A stretch of DNA of 64,000 nt, taken from Metallibacterium scheffleri (GTDB lineage: Bacteria > Pseudomonadota > Gammaproteobacteria > Xanthomonadales > Rhodanobacteraceae). The position numbers were made by a program, and so were the translations under genes. Position 1 is the first letter of the stretch. Each line of letters begins with the position of its first letter. The DNA lies in assembly GCF_002077135.1 (NCBI RefSeq), contig NZ_LDOS01000002.1, positions 930,001 to 994,000 on the forward strand. The letters are read 5' to 3'. Under the pieces are notes generated by a model, which saw only the letters and a list, made by a program, of their open reading frames with translations, did not search any database and was not told where the DNA came from. Below are positions 37,465 through 48,946 of the stretch, piece by piece.

Positions 37465-38058
37465 ATGTCTATCGATCTCGCCCTCGTCGATCGTCTCGAT
37501 GCGCTGTTGCCACAGACGCAGTGCGGACAGTGCGGCTACGGCGGCTGCATGCCCTATGCCGAGGCCATGGCGCGAGGCGACGCCGCGCCCAACCGCTGCC
37601 CGCCCGGCGGCGACACCGTTATTGCCGCGCTGGCGGCCGCGCTCGGCCGGTCGCCACTGCCACCGGAGTCCGCATGTGGCGCACACAAACCGCGCACACT
37701 GGCGTATATCCGCGAAGCCGAGTGCATCGGCTGCACGAAGTGCATCCAGGCGTGTCCGGTGGACGCGATCGTCGGTGCGGCCAAGCGCATGCACAGCGTA
37801 GCGGCGGCATGGTGCACCGGCTGCGAGTTGTGCGTGGCGCCCTGCCCGGTCGATTGCATCGAGCTGCTGCCGCATGCGCTGCCGCGCATGACGCAGGAGG
37901 AGTCCGACACCGCGCGCCAGCGCCATCAGGCGCATCGAGTCCGCCTGCAGCGCAGGCAGAACGATCAGGCGACCGGTGCCGTGGCGCCCGAAAACACGGC
38001 GGCGCAACTGCTGGCGGCGGCACTGGCGCGCGCCAAGGCGCACCCGCCGTCGATCTGA
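37465..38058 (+). CDS. rnfB: RnfB-like iron-sulfur protein, stand-alone
   Basis: The 197-residue protein has the RnfB cluster-binding motif CGQCGYGGC plus a later Cys (NRCPPGG), which holds one 4Fe-4S. Two ferredoxin motifs follow ([12 protein letters not shown] and [12 protein letters not shown]). The N-terminal membrane anchor of true RnfB is absent, and no rnfA, C, D, G or E is nearby, so it is probably a soluble electron carrier rather than part of an Rnf pump. The C-terminal about 60 residues are helical and Arg/Gln-rich. ATG 37465 was chosen at the conserved start; ATG 37444 is possible. It converges on accD with ten bases between the stops. Confidence 0.87.
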   Translation: MSIDLALVDRLDALLPQTQCGQCGYGGCMPYAEAMARGDAAPNRCPPGGDTVIAALAAALGRSPLPPESACGAHKPRTLAYIREAECIGCTKCIQACPVDAIVGAAKRMHSVAAAWCTGCELCVAPCPVDCIELLPHALPRMTQEESDTARQRHQAHRVRLQRRQNDQATGAVAPENTAAQLLAAALARAKAHPPSI

Positions 38059-38068
38059 GCGGCGAGCC

Positions 38069-38944
38069 TCAGGCGCAATCGCGTGCCGGCTGGCGCTGCA
38101 GCAACGCCAGCAAGTCGGCAATGCGCTGACGCTGCTGGCGGCGATCGAGAATCATGTCGATGGCGCCATGCTCAAGCAGGAACTCGGAACGCTGAAATCC
38201 TTCGGGCAAGGTTTCGCGCACGGTCTGCTGGATCACGCGCGGTCCGGCGAAGCCGATCAGCGCCTTGGGCTCGCCGATGTTGATATCGCCCAGCATGCCC
38301 AGGCTGGCCGAAACGCCGCCGGTCGTCGGATGCGTCAGCACCGAGACATAAGGCAGCCCGGCCTCGCGCAGGCGTGCCAGCGCGGCCGAGGTCTTGGCCA
38401 TCTGCATCAATGACAGCAGGCCTTCCTGCATGCGCGCGCCGCCGGTGGCGGAAAAACACACCAGCGGGCAGTGCAGTTCCAGTGCGTGTTCGGCAGCACG
38501 CGCGAACTTTTCACCCACGACCGAACCCATCGAGCCGCCCATGAAGGCGAACTCGAACGCCACCGCCACCAGTGGTTGCCCGCACAAGCTGCCACGCATG
38601 GAAATCAGCGCATCCTTCTCGCCAGTCGACTGCTGCGCGATAGCGATGCGCTCGCGGTATTTTCTGGAGTCGCGGAAGCCCAGCGCATCGACCGGCGTCA
38701 CGCCGGCATCCAGCTCATGGCTGCTTTCGGCATCCAGGAACACCGACAGTCGCATGCGCGCCGACAGCGGATGGTGATGGCTGCACTTGGGGCAAACCAT
38801 CAGGTTACGTTCCAGCTCGGGCCGATACAGCGCGGCGCCGCAACCCGCGCATTTTTCCCAGACGCCTTCGGGCACCTTGCCGCGCGGCGCGGCGCGACGC
38901 TCGCGCTGGGCGCTGCCGGGGACGAGTTTCTGCAACCAGCTCAT
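38069..38944 (-). CDS. accD: Acetyl-CoA carboxylase carboxyltransferase subunit beta
   Basis: The 291-residue subunit transfers CO2 from carboxybiotin to acetyl-CoA with AccA. An N-terminal four-cysteine zinc ribbon (CAGC...CPKC, about 31-54) is followed by the crotonase-like carboxyltransferase fold with [23 protein letters not shown] and the oxyanion-hole [13 protein letters not shown] 38944 begins the conserved WLQKLVP. It follows trpA by 37 bases and ends the long minus-strand run. Confidence 0.96.
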   Translation of the reverse strand: MSWLQKLVPGSAQRERRAAPRGKVPEGVWEKCAGCGAALYRPELERNLMVCPKCSHHHPLSARMRLSVFLDAESSHELDAGVTPVDALGFRDSRKYRERIAIAQQSTGEKDALISMRGSLCGQPLVAVAFEFAFMGGSMGSVVGEKFARAAEHALELHCPLVCFSATGGARMQEGLLSLMQMAKTSAALARLREAGLPYVSVLTHPTTGGVSASLGMLGDINIGEPKALIGFAGPRVIQQTVRETLPEGFQRSEFLLEHGAIDMILDRRQQRQRIADLLALLQRQPARDCA

Positions 38945-38981
38945 GCGGGACTCCTGGAGTATGGACCGATGCGGGCGCCGC

Positions 38982-39791
38982 TCAGGCCGCCTTGCGCGCA
39001 TCCAGCGCGGCGCGGATCGGCGCCAGAAAATCGCGCGCGCGCGCGCAAACATCGGCGGCATCGCCACCACCCTGTAGCCGCTCGACCAGCGCGCTGCCGA
39101 TGACCACCGCATCGGCGAAATCAGCGATGGCCAGTGCGCCAGCGGCATCCTTGACGCCGAATCCAACGGCGACAGGCAATTGTGCATGCCGACGCAATGA
39201 CAGGACTTGACTGGCGATCGCCGCCGCATCGGCACGCGCCGCACCAGTGACGCCGGTGATGGAGACGAAGTACAAAAAGCCCGCCGCGCGCGCGGCCAGA
39301 TCGTGCGCGCGCGGCGTGGTGCTGGTCGGTGCCAGCAACCGGATCAGATGCAGATCCCGAGCCTGCATCTGCGCGCACAGGGTGGCATCATCCAGCGGAC
39401 AGTCCACCAGCAGAATGCCATCGACGCCGGCGGCGGCGGCTTCATCGATGAAGTGTTCGACGCCGCGGATCTCGATCGGATTCAAATAGCCCATCAGCAC
39501 GACGGGGGTGTGCGCATCGTCGTGGCGGAAGGCGCGCACCATGTCCAGCACCTGCGTGAGTCCGATCTTGCGCGCCAGTGCGCGCTCGTTGGCACGCTGG
39601 ATTACCGGGCCATCCGCCATCGGATCGGAAAACGGCATGCCCAGCTCGATCAAGTCCGCGCCGGCATGTACCAGTGCGTGCAGCAGCGGCACCATCGCGG
39701 CGGGATCAGGATCGCCTGCGGTGACAAATGGAATCAGCGCGGTGCGCGCGGCTGACTTGAGTTGCGAAAAACGCTGATCGATACGATTCAT
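38982..39791 (-). CDS. trpA: Tryptophan synthase alpha subunit
   Basis: The 269-residue barrel cleaves indole-3-glycerol phosphate to indole, which is channelled to TrpB. The catalytic Glu is in [19 protein letters not shown], with the second acid in VDCPLDD; phosphate-binding GFGVKD is present. It follows trpB by 53 bases on the minus strand. Confidence 0.96.
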   Translation of the reverse strand: MNRIDQRFSQLKSAARTALIPFVTAGDPDPAAMVPLLHALVHAGADLIELGMPFSDPMADGPVIQRANERALARKIGLTQVLDMVRAFRHDDAHTPVVLMGYLNPIEIRGVEHFIDEAAAAGVDGILLVDCPLDDATLCAQMQARDLHLIRLLAPTSTTPRAHDLAARAAGFLYFVSITGVTGAARADAAAIASQVLSLRRHAQLPVAVGFGVKDAAGALAIADFADAVVIGSALVERLQGGGDAADVCARARDFLAPIRAALDARKAA

Positions 39792-39844
39792 GTCGGATTA
39801 TGCGGAAAGTGGCCGGGAACGCACATGGGCTTTGCGCGCAGTGA

Positions 39845-41045
<1,201 letters not shown>

Positions 41046-41074
<29 letters not shown>

Positions 41075-41681
41075 GGTGGATCTCTCGAAAGAATTGCTGC
41101 AATTTGTGCGGATCCTTGATGCCGACGGCACTTTCCACGCCGCTGGACACATCCACACCCCAGGGCCGCGCAATACGCACCGCCCGCGCCACGTTATCCG
41201 CAGTCAGTCCGCCCGCCAAGAGCCAAGGTGTCGGCAGTGGCGGCAACTGCGTCCAATCGAAACTCATGCCCTGCCCACCCGGTTCACCAGCGCCATGGCC
41301 ATCCAGCACGAAGCCGGCCGCATGCGGATACTGCGCCATGCGTGCGGCTACGTCTCCAGCATCACGCATGGCCAGTGCCTTGAACCACGGCCGACCGAAT
41401 CCCATGCAGAAAGCATCATTCTCCGCGCCATGAAACTGCAGCAGGTCCGGCTGCAAGGCCGTGTCGATCTCTGCCACGCTGGCCGCCGGCGTATCCATGA
41501 ACAGCGCGACCATGGCCACCAGCGGTGGCAGTGCCGCGCGAATCGCCAGTGCCTTTGCAAGCGTAAGGCATCGCGGGCTGCGCGGCGTGAAAATCAGGCC
41601 AATGGCGTCCGCGCCCAACATGGCCGCAAGGCGCGCGTCCTCGGCGCGGGTGATCCCGCAGATCTTGACACGCGGTCTCAT
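41046..41681 (-). CDS. trpF: Phosphoribosylanthranilate isomerase
   Basis: The 211-residue barrel isomerises N-(5'-phosphoribosyl)anthranilate in tryptophan synthesis. The catalytic Cys is in KICGIT at the N-terminus and the second acid in [14 protein letters not shown] is the phosphate-binding end. It is coupled to truA by an ATGA overlap and overlaps trpB downstream. Confidence 0.95.
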
Positions 41682-42445
41682 GCGCAGACCTCTTCGGGCA
41701 AGCCGAAAGTGCGCGGGTAACGTGGCCCGATGAAAGTCAGCCCCTGCGGCGGGGCGGTCGGTCCGGCCACGGCGCGATCACGACCCTGCAGCAATTCGAG
41801 CAGCCACTGCTCAGGCCGTTCGCCACGCCCGATCGGCAACAGCGAGCCGACGATATTGCGCACCATGTGATGCAGAAACGCATTGGCCTCAATGTCGACG
41901 ATTACCTCGTCCGCGACACGGCGCACCTTGGCTTGCAGCACGGTGCGCCGTGCGTGGCGCGCCTGGCAGGCGAGTGCACGAAAAGCCGAGAAATCGTGTT
42001 CGCCCAACAACGCCTGCATGGCGCGATGCATGCGCTCGGCATCCAGCGGCAAGCGTTCCCAGGCCATGCGATCGTGCTCCAGCGCCGCGCGTGCCGCTCG
42101 ATTCAGGATGCGATAGCGGTAGCGCCGCGAGATCGCGCTGAAGCGCGCATGGAATTCCATCGCTACCGGTTGCACCCAGCACACCGCCACGCTCGCTGGC
42201 AGCAGGCTGTTGGCACCAAGCATCCATGCACGCGGTGCGCGCACGACTGCGGAATCGAAGTGCGCGACCTGGCAGCGTGCATGGACGCGTGCATCGGTGC
42301 GACCGGCACAGGTCACCGCGACCTCGTGATCGGCCACGCTGGAGAGCGCGGATTCGATGGCAGCCTGCACGGAGGCACCGTGGCCCAGGCGCTGCCAGCC
42401 GAGGAATGCGTCCCCGGCATACTCGATGCCCAATGCGATGCGCAT
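41678..42445 (-). CDS. truA: tRNA pseudouridine synthase A (positions 38-40)
   Basis: The 255-residue enzyme modifies uridines 38-40 in tRNA anticodon arms. The catalytic Asp is in GRTDARVHA (about residue 52), and RRYRYRI and [13 protein letters not shown] are conserved. It sits between fimV and trpF, the usual order in gammaproteobacteria. The stop overlaps the trpF start by four bases. Confidence 0.96.
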   Translation of the reverse strand: MRIALGIEYAGDAFLGWQRLGHGASVQAAIESALSSVADHEVAVTCAGRTDARVHARCQVAHFDSAVVRAPRAWMLGANSLLPASVAVCWVQPVAMEFHARFSAISRRYRYRILNRAARAALEHDRMAWERLPLDAERMHRAMQALLGEHDFSAFRALACQARHARRTVLQAKVRRVADEVIVDIEANAFLHHMVRNIVGSLLPIGRGERPEQWLLELLQGRDRAVAGPTAPPQGLTFIGPRYPRTFGLPEEVCA

Positions 42446-42528
42446 GGCCTCAACGCGACTCCTGCTGCAGGCGCAATCTGGGTTCCGCGCTCCTCAACGC
42501 GCGCACGGACCCCACCCACAAGTCTCAC

Positions 42529-44637
42529 TCAATGCGCGGAGTCCAGCAGCCGCTGCGCTTCGTCCTTCTGCAGCTGACTACCTTCGGCGAGCACTTCCTC
42601 AAGCATCGAGCGCGCGCCTTCGCGGTCGCCCATATCGAGATAGGCGCGCGCCAAATCGAGCTTGGTATCGATCGGATCGCCATCCAGACCGAGACTGGTT
42701 CCTGTCATTGGGGCATAGGGATCCTCGAAGCCCTGCTCGACTTGCGCGTCATACTCGTGCAGGGGCGGCTGCGGCGCGGCCATGCCCGGCTCGGCGAGCT
42801 CGGGAGCGGTTTCAGCCAAGTCAAGCCCGGCGTCGAAAGATTCTGCCTGTGCTTCGGCAGATGCTGCCCTGGCGAAAAGCGGATGCCGGGGGCGCAATTC
42901 GGCGCCCATGGCCATCACCGCCTGCCACTCGTCGGCGCCCGCATCATCCACGTGCGCGTGCATCGCTTCGGCGGTGGCGACGAAGGAGTCGGCATCGCCG
43001 CGCGCATACTGCAGCGAGGCCAGCTCGAGGTACAGGCCCGGATCGTGCGGATGCTGCTGCAATTCGCTTTGCAGTTCCGCTTCGTCCTCGCCCGCGTGCC
43101 CGGCATCCGCCGGCGTTCCTGCGCCGGTGTCTGCGAACACGGGCGCGCCAGGCGCGAAGTCATCAGCCAGCGAGGCGTGCGGCGCGAGCGCGGACTTGCG
43201 CTTGCGACGGCTCGACACCAAGCCCAACAGGCCGAGCACGATCACAATGGCCGCTCCACCCAGCACCCAGGGCTGCATGTAAAACGGGATCTCCGTCTCG
43301 GGCTGCGGCATGGGCTTGGGCGCCGGCTCGGCCTTCGCGGCAGGCGGCGTGACAGCAACCTTGGCTGCTGCCGGCACGGCGACCACGCTGGTCGCATGCG
43401 CGGTCGCACTGCTGCTGACCGCAACCGTGGCAACCGCGCCGGTCATGGCAAGGGCAGCACTGGAGGGAGCGGCGACCGAGGCTGCCTTGGCGGCTGCGGC
43501 GGACTCGACCTGGGCCAGCTTGGCCTGCAATTGCGCGATTTCATCGTTCTTCAGAGCCAGCAACCTGGCATTGTTGGTGCTGAGCTGCTGCAACTGCTCG
43601 ACGCGCGCCTTCAGATTTGCGCTATTCATTTTTGCGCTGGCCAGACTCTCCTCGGTGCGTGCCAGATCCTGCTTGAGTCCGGACACGACGGCATCACCGG
43701 TGCCACCCTTGACCCCGGCACGCGTGGTCGCACCATGGCCATGAGCTGGTGGCACCAGTTCAAGGCGTCCCCCAGTGGGCGCCCGTGCGCCCGCCGCCGG
43801 GATGTGCGTGACGGCGGCATTGGAAGCATTCAGCAAAGGTTGCGGGGCGCGGCCCTGCCAGTCCTCAATCTGCCGGCGCACCGCGGCGCGCGCCACTGCG
43901 GGCGGAATCGCGCCGGCCGTGGCTGCAGACGGGATGCGCAGGATTGCACCGCGCTTGAGCTCGTTGATGTTGTCGTGTATGAAAGCCTGCGGGTTTTCCT
44001 GTTGCAGCGCACGCAGCATCTGGTCGATGCTGACGCCGACGGGCAAGTGTTGCTGGGCGATGGCGTATAGCGTGTCGCCGCCGTGCACGGTGTAACTGCC
44101 GCCGCTGGCGGAACTCGCGGTTACGTTCGCCGGCGCGCTCATGCTGCTTGTGGTTGCAGGTGTCGCCGGGGTCGCGGCCGGCGGCACGGTCGTGGTGCGC
44201 AAGCGCGCCGCGCGGGGTGCCATCACGGGCGCGTTACTGGCGAAGCCCGGCGGATCGAGCAGAACCGTATATTCGCGGATCAGGCTGCCGTTGGCCCACC
44301 CGGCATCCAGCAGGAAATCGATGTAGGGATCGCGTACCGGATCCGCCGTGGTCACGCGGATGGCCTTGCCGCCATCAGGCAGGGTGACCACGGCGAACTG
44401 CAGCGGTATCGCCATCTGGTTGGTACTGATGCCGGCGCGCTGATAATCGGCAGGCGAAGCAATGGCCAGATGCAGGCTCTTGGCCTCTTCCGCGCTGTCG
44501 AAGCGCAGCGGAATCTCGGCCAGCAGCGGCTGCCCCAGCGCCGATTTGACCTGGATCTGCCCCAGACCCAGCGCCATGGCCTGTTGCGTGCCCAGCGCCA
44601 GTGCAACTGCAACAGCCAGCGATGCCACTCGTTTCAT
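42529..44637 (-). CDS. fimV: FimV/HubP-type cell-pole and motility scaffold
   Basis: The 702-residue inner-membrane protein has a signal peptide (about 1-22) and the FimV N-terminal domain (GLGQIQVKSALGQPLLAEI). A LysM peptidoglycan-binding motif follows (about 180-235, YTVHGGDTLYAIA). A coiled-coil (about 310-365), an Ala/Pro-rich stretch, one transmembrane helix (about 448-468) and an acidic cytosolic part ending in the FimV C-terminal motif (KLDLARAYLDMGD) complete it. It organises poles and type IV pili assembly. ATG 44637 is preferred to a TTG two codons upstream. Confidence 0.93.
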   Translation of the reverse strand: MKRVASLAVAVALALGTQQAMALGLGQIQVKSALGQPLLAEIPLRFDSAEEAKSLHLAIASPADYQRAGISTNQMAIPLQFAVVTLPDGGKAIRVTTADPVRDPYIDFLLDAGWANGSLIREYTVLLDPPGFASNAPVMAPRAARLRTTTVPPAATPATPATTSSMSAPANVTASSASGGSYTVHGGDTLYAIAQQHLPVGVSIDQMLRALQQENPQAFIHDNINELKRGAILRIPSAATAGAIPPAVARAAVRRQIEDWQGRAPQPLLNASNAAVTHIPAAGARAPTGGRLELVPPAHGHGATTRAGVKGGTGDAVVSGLKQDLARTEESLASAKMNSANLKARVEQLQQLSTNNARLLALKNDEIAQLQAKLAQVESAAAAKAASVAAPSSAALAMTGAVATVAVSSSATAHATSVVAVPAAAKVAVTPPAAKAEPAPKPMPQPETEIPFYMQPWVLGGAAIVIVLGLLGLVSSRRKRKSALAPHASLADDFAPGAPVFADTGAGTPADAGHAGEDEAELQSELQQHPHDPGLYLELASLQYARGDADSFVATAEAMHAHVDDAGADEWQAVMAMGAELRPRHPLFARAASAEAQAESFDAGLDLAETAPELAEPGMAAPQPPLHEYDAQVEQGFEDPYAPMTGTSLGLDGDPIDTKLDLARAYLDMGDREGARSMLEEVLAEGSQLQKDEAQRLLDSAH

Positions 44638-44709
44638 CGTCAAGCCCCCAATCGGTGGATGTCGGCGCCGACATGCGATGGCGCCTGAGCAAAGTGGCGC
44701 AACTTTAGA

Positions 44710-45738
44710 TCAGATTGAGCTTTTCACCAAGATTTCAGCAATCTGTACCGCATTCAGCGCGGCGCCTTTGCGGATGTTGTCGGCCACCACCCACAGATCC
44801 AGTCCGCGCGGATGCGAAATGTCCTCGCGGATGCGGCCCACGTAGACCGGGTCGGTGCCCTGCGCATGCACGGCAGGCGTGGGATAACCGCCATCATTGC
44901 GCGCGTCGATCACCACCACACCCGGGGCCTGCTGCAACAACGCACGTGCAGCGTCGGCGCTGATCTTCTCGCGCGTTTCGATGTGCACCGCCTCGGCATG
45001 ACCGTAGAACACTGGCACGCGCACCGCGGTGGGGTTCACCTGGATGCGCACGTCCTCGAGGATCTTGCGCGTCTCCCAGACCATTTTCATTTCTTCCTTG
45101 GTGTAACCGTTATCCAGAAACACGTCGATGTGCGGAATCACGTTGAACGCGATGCGCTGGCTGAAGCGCCCGGGCTCTGGCTCCTGGAAGTTGAGCAGTT
45201 GCGCTGTCTCGCGGCCCAGCGCATCCAGCCCCGAGCGCCCGGCGCCGGATACCGACTGATACGTGGCCACGTTGATGCGCTCAATGCCGACCGCGCGGTG
45301 GATCGGCGCCAGCGCCACCAGCATCTGCATGGTCGAGCAGTTCGGATTGGCGATGATGCCACGCGCGGTGTGCTGCGCGATGGCGTGCGGATTGACCTCG
45401 CTGATGACCAACGGGATGTCGTCCTGGTAACGGAACTCCGCGGTGTTGTCGATGACCACCGCGCCCGCCGCTGCAGCACGCGGCGCATGCACGCGGCTGA
45501 CCGATCCGCCCGCGGAGAAGAAGGCGATATCGACGTCGGCGAAGTCGTAGTCGGCAAGGTTGCGTACCGTCAGCTGTTTGCCGGCGAACGTCACCGTGTC
45601 GCCCGCCGAGCGCTCGCTGGCCAGTGGTACCAACTCCGACACCGGAAAGGCGCGCTCGTGCAGGATCTGCAACAGTGCCTCGCCAACCGCTCCAGTGGCG
45701 CCGACCATCGCAATCTTGTAACTGTTCTTCTTGCTCAT
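44710..45738 (-). CDS. asd: Aspartate-semialdehyde dehydrogenase
   Basis: The 342-residue enzyme reduces aspartyl phosphate to the semialdehyde for lysine, methionine, threonine and cell-wall diaminopimelate. NADP-binding GATGAVGE is at the N-terminus and the catalytic Cys is in NPNCST; SGAGRSGLDAL is conserved. Length matches the USG-1-like bacterial group. Its ATG overlaps the preceding dehydrogenase stop (ATGA). Confidence 0.95.
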   Translation of the reverse strand: MSKKNSYKIAMVGATGAVGEALLQILHERAFPVSELVPLASERSAGDTVTFAGKQLTVRNLADYDFADVDIAFFSAGGSVSRVHAPRAAAAGAVVIDNTAEFRYQDDIPLVISEVNPHAIAQHTARGIIANPNCSTMQMLVALAPIHRAVGIERINVATYQSVSGAGRSGLDALGRETAQLLNFQEPEPGRFSQRIAFNVIPHIDVFLDNGYTKEEMKMVWETRKILEDVRIQVNPTAVRVPVFYGHAEAVHIETREKISADAARALLQQAPGVVVIDARNDGGYPTPAVHAQGTDPVYVGRIREDISHPRGLDLWVVADNIRKGAALNAVQIAEILVKSSI

Positions 45739-46769
45739 CGGGTGGGTTCTTCGCGGGTGAGGAAAGGGGCGCGGCCCACAGCCAGCGCTTCGGGATTCAA
45801 AAGGTTCGGCGGATGCCCGGCGTGCGCGCCATGGCCGAACAGGGCCAGCACGTTGTCCACGGCCACTGCGGTCATCGCGCGGCGCGTTTCGGTCGTGGCG
45901 CTGGCGATGTGCGGGCTGAGCAGCGCGTTGTCCAACGCCAGCAGGTCCTGATGCACATTCGGCTCGCCCTCGAACACGTCCAGGCCGGCGGCAGCGAGCC
46001 GACCTTCGCGCAGCGCGGCAGCCAACGCCGCGTCGTCCACGATGCCGCCGCGCGCCACGTTCACCAGCACTGCGGTGGGCTTCATCTGCGCCAGCTCGGC
46101 GGCACCGATGGCATGGCGCGTCTGCGACGTCAGCGGCAGCACCAGCACGAGGAAATCGGACTCGCGCATGAGCATGCCCTTGTCGACGAATCGGGCGCGA
46201 CATTCGCGCTCGGTGGTTTCCGGCAGGCGCGAGCGGTTGTGGTAGAGCACCGGCATGCCGAAACCCTGCGCGCGCCGCGCGATGGCCTGGCCGATGCGAC
46301 CCATGCCGAGGATGCCCAGCGTGCGACCGCGCACCTCCGCGCCCAGCCAGCCCTTGAATTCGGTGGCACGCCACTGTCCCGCGCGCAGCCAGCGCTCGGC
46401 GGCGCCCACGCGACGTGCGGCGCCCAGCAGCAGTGCCCAGGCGTAGTCGGCCACGCTCTCGTTGAGCACGTCGGCGGTGTTGCTGGCGGCGATGCCGGCG
46501 GCGGTGAGCGCGGCCAAGTCGAGGTTGTCGTAGCCGACGCCGAGATTGGCGACGATGCGCAGACGTCGGGCCCCCGCCACTTCTGCCACGCCCACACGCT
46601 CCTTGAGGCCCACGATGGCGGCATCGCAATCTGCCAGTTTCGCGGCCAGCTCTGCCGGGGTGAACTTCGCTTCCCGCGGCTCGGCCAGGACGCGGAAATA
46701 CGGTTCCAGCCGGACGGTCACTTCCGGGAAAGTAGGGCGCGAAATCCAGACGCTCGGCTGTTGGGTCAT
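45735..46769 (-). CDS. D-2-hydroxyacid dehydrogenase (glyoxylate/hydroxypyruvate reductase type)
   Basis: The 344-residue NAD(P)-dependent enzyme has the dinucleotide motif GMGRIG (about 158-163) and the catalytic set Arg in NVARGG, Glu in FEGEP and His in SPHIAS. It resembles GhrB/TkrA and glycerate dehydrogenases; substrate preference within the family cannot be set from sequence alone. An erythronate-4-phosphate role (PdxB), sometimes found next to asd, is less likely because the C-terminal PdxB domain is missing. It starts 19 bases after aroC and overlaps asd by four bases. Confidence 0.9.
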   Translation of the reverse strand: MTQQPSVWISRPTFPEVTVRLEPYFRVLAEPREAKFTPAELAAKLADCDAAIVGLKERVGVAEVAGARRLRIVANLGVGYDNLDLAALTAAGIAASNTADVLNESVADYAWALLLGAARRVGAAERWLRAGQWRATEFKGWLGAEVRGRTLGILGMGRIGQAIARRAQGFGMPVLYHNRSRLPETTERECRARFVDKGMLMRESDFLVLVLPLTSQTRHAIGAAELAQMKPTAVLVNVARGGIVDDAALAAALREGRLAAAGLDVFEGEPNVHQDLLALDNALLSPHIASATTETRRAMTAVAVDNVLALFGHGAHAGHPPNLLNPEALAVGRAPFLTREEPTR

Positions 46770-46788
46770 TTGCCTTGGGGTAGTGACA

Positions 46789-47877
46789 TCAGGGAATGCG
46801 CGGTGCCTGCGGCACCACGTCGCCGCACTGCGCTCGGTGGCGCAGCGCATGATCCATCAGCACCAGCGCCACCATGGCTTCGGCGATGGGCGTGGCGCGG
46901 ATGCCCACGCAAGGGTCGTGGCGCCCGCTGGTGACCACTTCCACCGGCTCGCCGCGCAGATTCACGCTGCGCCCCGGGATGCGGATGCTCGAGGTCGGCT
47001 TGAGCGCGATCGAGCAGGTGATGTCCTGTCCGCTGCTGATGCCGCCGAGGATGCCGCCGGCATGGTTCGAGGCGAAGCCCTGCGGCGTCAGCTCGTCGCG
47101 GTGTGTGCTGCCGCGCTGCGCGACGGCCGCGAAACCATCGCCGATTTCCACGCCCTTGACCGCGTTGATGCTCATCAGCGCCGACGCCAGCTCGGCATCG
47201 AGTTTGCCGTAGATCGGCTCGCCCCAGCCCGGCGGCAGGCCCTCGGCGACCACGTTGACGCGTGCGCCGGTGGAATCGCCGGCCTTGCGCAGCGCGTCCA
47301 TCGCGGCTTCGAGTTCGGGCACCTGTGCCGCATCGGGCCAGAAGAACGCATTCTGTTCGACGGCTTGCCAATCGAAAACATGCGGCGTGATCGCGCCCAA
47401 CTGCGCGAGATAGCCACGCACGCGCACGCCGTGGCGCTCGCGCAGCCACTTTTTCGCGATCACGCCGGCGGCCACGCGCATCGTGGTCTCGCGCGCCGAG
47501 CTGCGCCCGCCGCCACGCGGATCGCGGATGCCGTATTTGTGCCAGTAGGTGTAATCGGCATGTGCCGGGCGAAACGTTTCCAGCAGATCGTCGTAGTCGC
47601 GCGAGCGCGCGTCGGTGTTGCGGATCAGCAGCGCGATCGGCGTGCCTGTAGTCAGGCTCTGATACACGCCGGAGAGGATCTCGACAGTGTCGTCCTCGCG
47701 CCGCTGCGAGGTATGCCGCGTGCGCCCGCTGGCACGGCGCGACAGATCGGCGACGAAATCGGCGGCATCGAGCACCAGCCCCGGCGGGCAACCGTCGACC
47801 ACGCAACCGATGGCCGGGCCGTGGCTTTCGCCAAAGGTGGTGACGCTGAGCAGTTTGCCGAAGGTATTGCTGGACAC
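46789..47877 (-). CDS. aroC: Chorismate synthase
   Basis: The 362-residue FMN-dependent enzyme makes chorismate from [22 protein letters not shown] near the N-terminus, [12 protein letters not shown] and [13 protein letters not shown] are family signatures. The start is GTG 47877, since no ATG precedes the conserved [18 protein letters not shown] and the length then matches E. coli. I see no clear Shine-Dalgarno. prmB ends 32 bases upstream. Confidence 0.96.
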   Translation of the reverse strand: MSSNTFGKLLSVTTFGESHGPAIGCVVDGCPPGLVLDAADFVADLSRRASGRTRHTSQRREDDTVEILSGVYQSLTTGTPIALLIRNTDARSRDYDDLLETFRPAHADYTYWHKYGIRDPRGGGRSSARETTMRVAAGVIAKKWLRERHGVRVRGYLAQLGAITPHVFDWQAVEQNAFFWPDAAQVPELEAAMDALRKAGDSTGARVNVVAEGLPPGWGEPIYGKLDAELASALMSINAVKGVEIGDGFAAVAQRGSTHRDELTPQGFASNHAGGILGGISSGQDITCSIALKPTSSIRIPGRSVNLRGEPVEVVTSGRHDPCVGIRATPIAEAMVALVLMDHALRHRAQCGDVVPQAPRIP

Positions 47878-47909
47878 GGGCGAGTCGGTCGGAAATGGAA
47901 AGAGGTGGA

Positions 47910-48830
47910 TTATCGGCGCGCGGCTGCAGCGCTGCGGATGACGGCGGCGTGCTCGAGCAGCGTGGTGCGCTCGATGGCGAATACGCCCATCGGGCCGACC
48001 TTGAAATCCAGCCAGACCAACGGCAGCTTGGGCAGCAACTGCCCCAGTGCGCGTTCGCTCTCGCCAACTTCGACGATCAGCAGGCCATCCGGATTCAGGT
48101 GCGCGGGCGCATCGCTCAGGATGCGCAGCGCCATGTCGAGGCCATCCTTGCCGGCGGTCAGGCCGAGTCTGGGTTCGTGCGCATACTCGCCGGGCATGGC
48201 GGCGTATTCGGCCTCGGTGACGTAGGGTGGATTGGACACGATCAGGTCGTACCGCTGCCCGGCCAGCGCGGCGAACAGATCGGACTTGAGTGCATGCACG
48301 CGGTCTTCGACATGCTGGAAGACGATGTTCTCGCGCGCCAGCGCCAACGCGGCGTCGCTGATGTCGACCAGATCCACCTGCCAGTCCGGGTTGTGCGCGG
48401 CCATGGCGATGCCGATGCACCCCGAGCCGGCGCACAGGTCCAGCGCGCGCGTGACCTCACGCCCGTCCAGCCAGGGCACGAAACCATTCTCGATGAGTTC
48501 GGCGATCGGCGAGCGCGGCACCAGCGCGCGCGCATCGGACTTGAACTTGAGTCCGGCGAACCAGGCCTCGCCGACCAGATACGCAACCGGGATGCGCTCG
48601 CTGATGCGGCGTTCGATCAGCGCCAGCAGATGCAGGCGTTCGGCCTGGGTCAGATGCGCCAGGGCATACGTCGGCGGCAGGTCCGGCGGCAGGTGCAGGC
48701 TGGCCAGCACCAGATGCGTGGCTTCGTCGAGTGCGTTGTCGTGACTGTGGCCGAAGGTGAGCCCGGCCGCATCGAAGCGGCTTGCCGCGTAGCGGATGAA
48801 ATCAAGCAAGGTGGTGAGCGCGTCGGTCAC
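47910..48830 (-). CDS. prmB: Ribosomal protein L3 N5-glutamine methyltransferase
   Basis: The 306-residue SAM-dependent enzyme methylates a glutamine of ribosomal protein L3. The SAM motif is [13 protein letters not shown] and the catalytic NPPY lies in [31 protein letters not shown] identifies PrmB rather than PrmC. GTG 48830 gives a length close to E. coli. It is first in the long run toward accD, and lies head to head with the SCO1 gene. Confidence 0.93.
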   Translation of the reverse strand: MTDALTTLLDFIRYAASRFDAAGLTFGHSHDNALDEATHLVLASLHLPPDLPPTYALAHLTQAERLHLLALIERRISERIPVAYLVGEAWFAGLKFKSDARALVPRSPIAELIENGFVPWLDGREVTRALDLCAGSGCIGIAMAAHNPDWQVDLVDISDAALALARENIVFQHVEDRVHALKSDLFAALAGQRYDLIVSNPPYVTEAEYAAMPGEYAHEPRLGLTAGKDGLDMALRILSDAPAHLNPDGLLIVEVGESERALGQLLPKLPLVWLDFKVGPMGVFAIERTTLLEHAAVIRSAAAARR

Positions 48831-48934
48831 ATCGGGTCGCTGCGATGGGTGCGCCAGTATAAGGTGGATTGACGCGGCGCCCGCGGCTCGATGTTGGTGG
48901 TGCCGCATGGTCCGATCGCGCGCGATGGCATCGC

Positions 48935-48940
48935 TATACT
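48935..48940 (+). promoter_or_regulatory. -10 element placing the SCO1 transcript start at its ATG
   Basis: TATACT ends six bases before the SCO1 ATG (48947), so the predicted start falls on or next to the A of the start codon. No Shine-Dalgarno is present. A leaderless mRNA is implied. A -35 is not clear. Confidence 0.48.
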
Positions 48941-48946
48941 TGCGCA

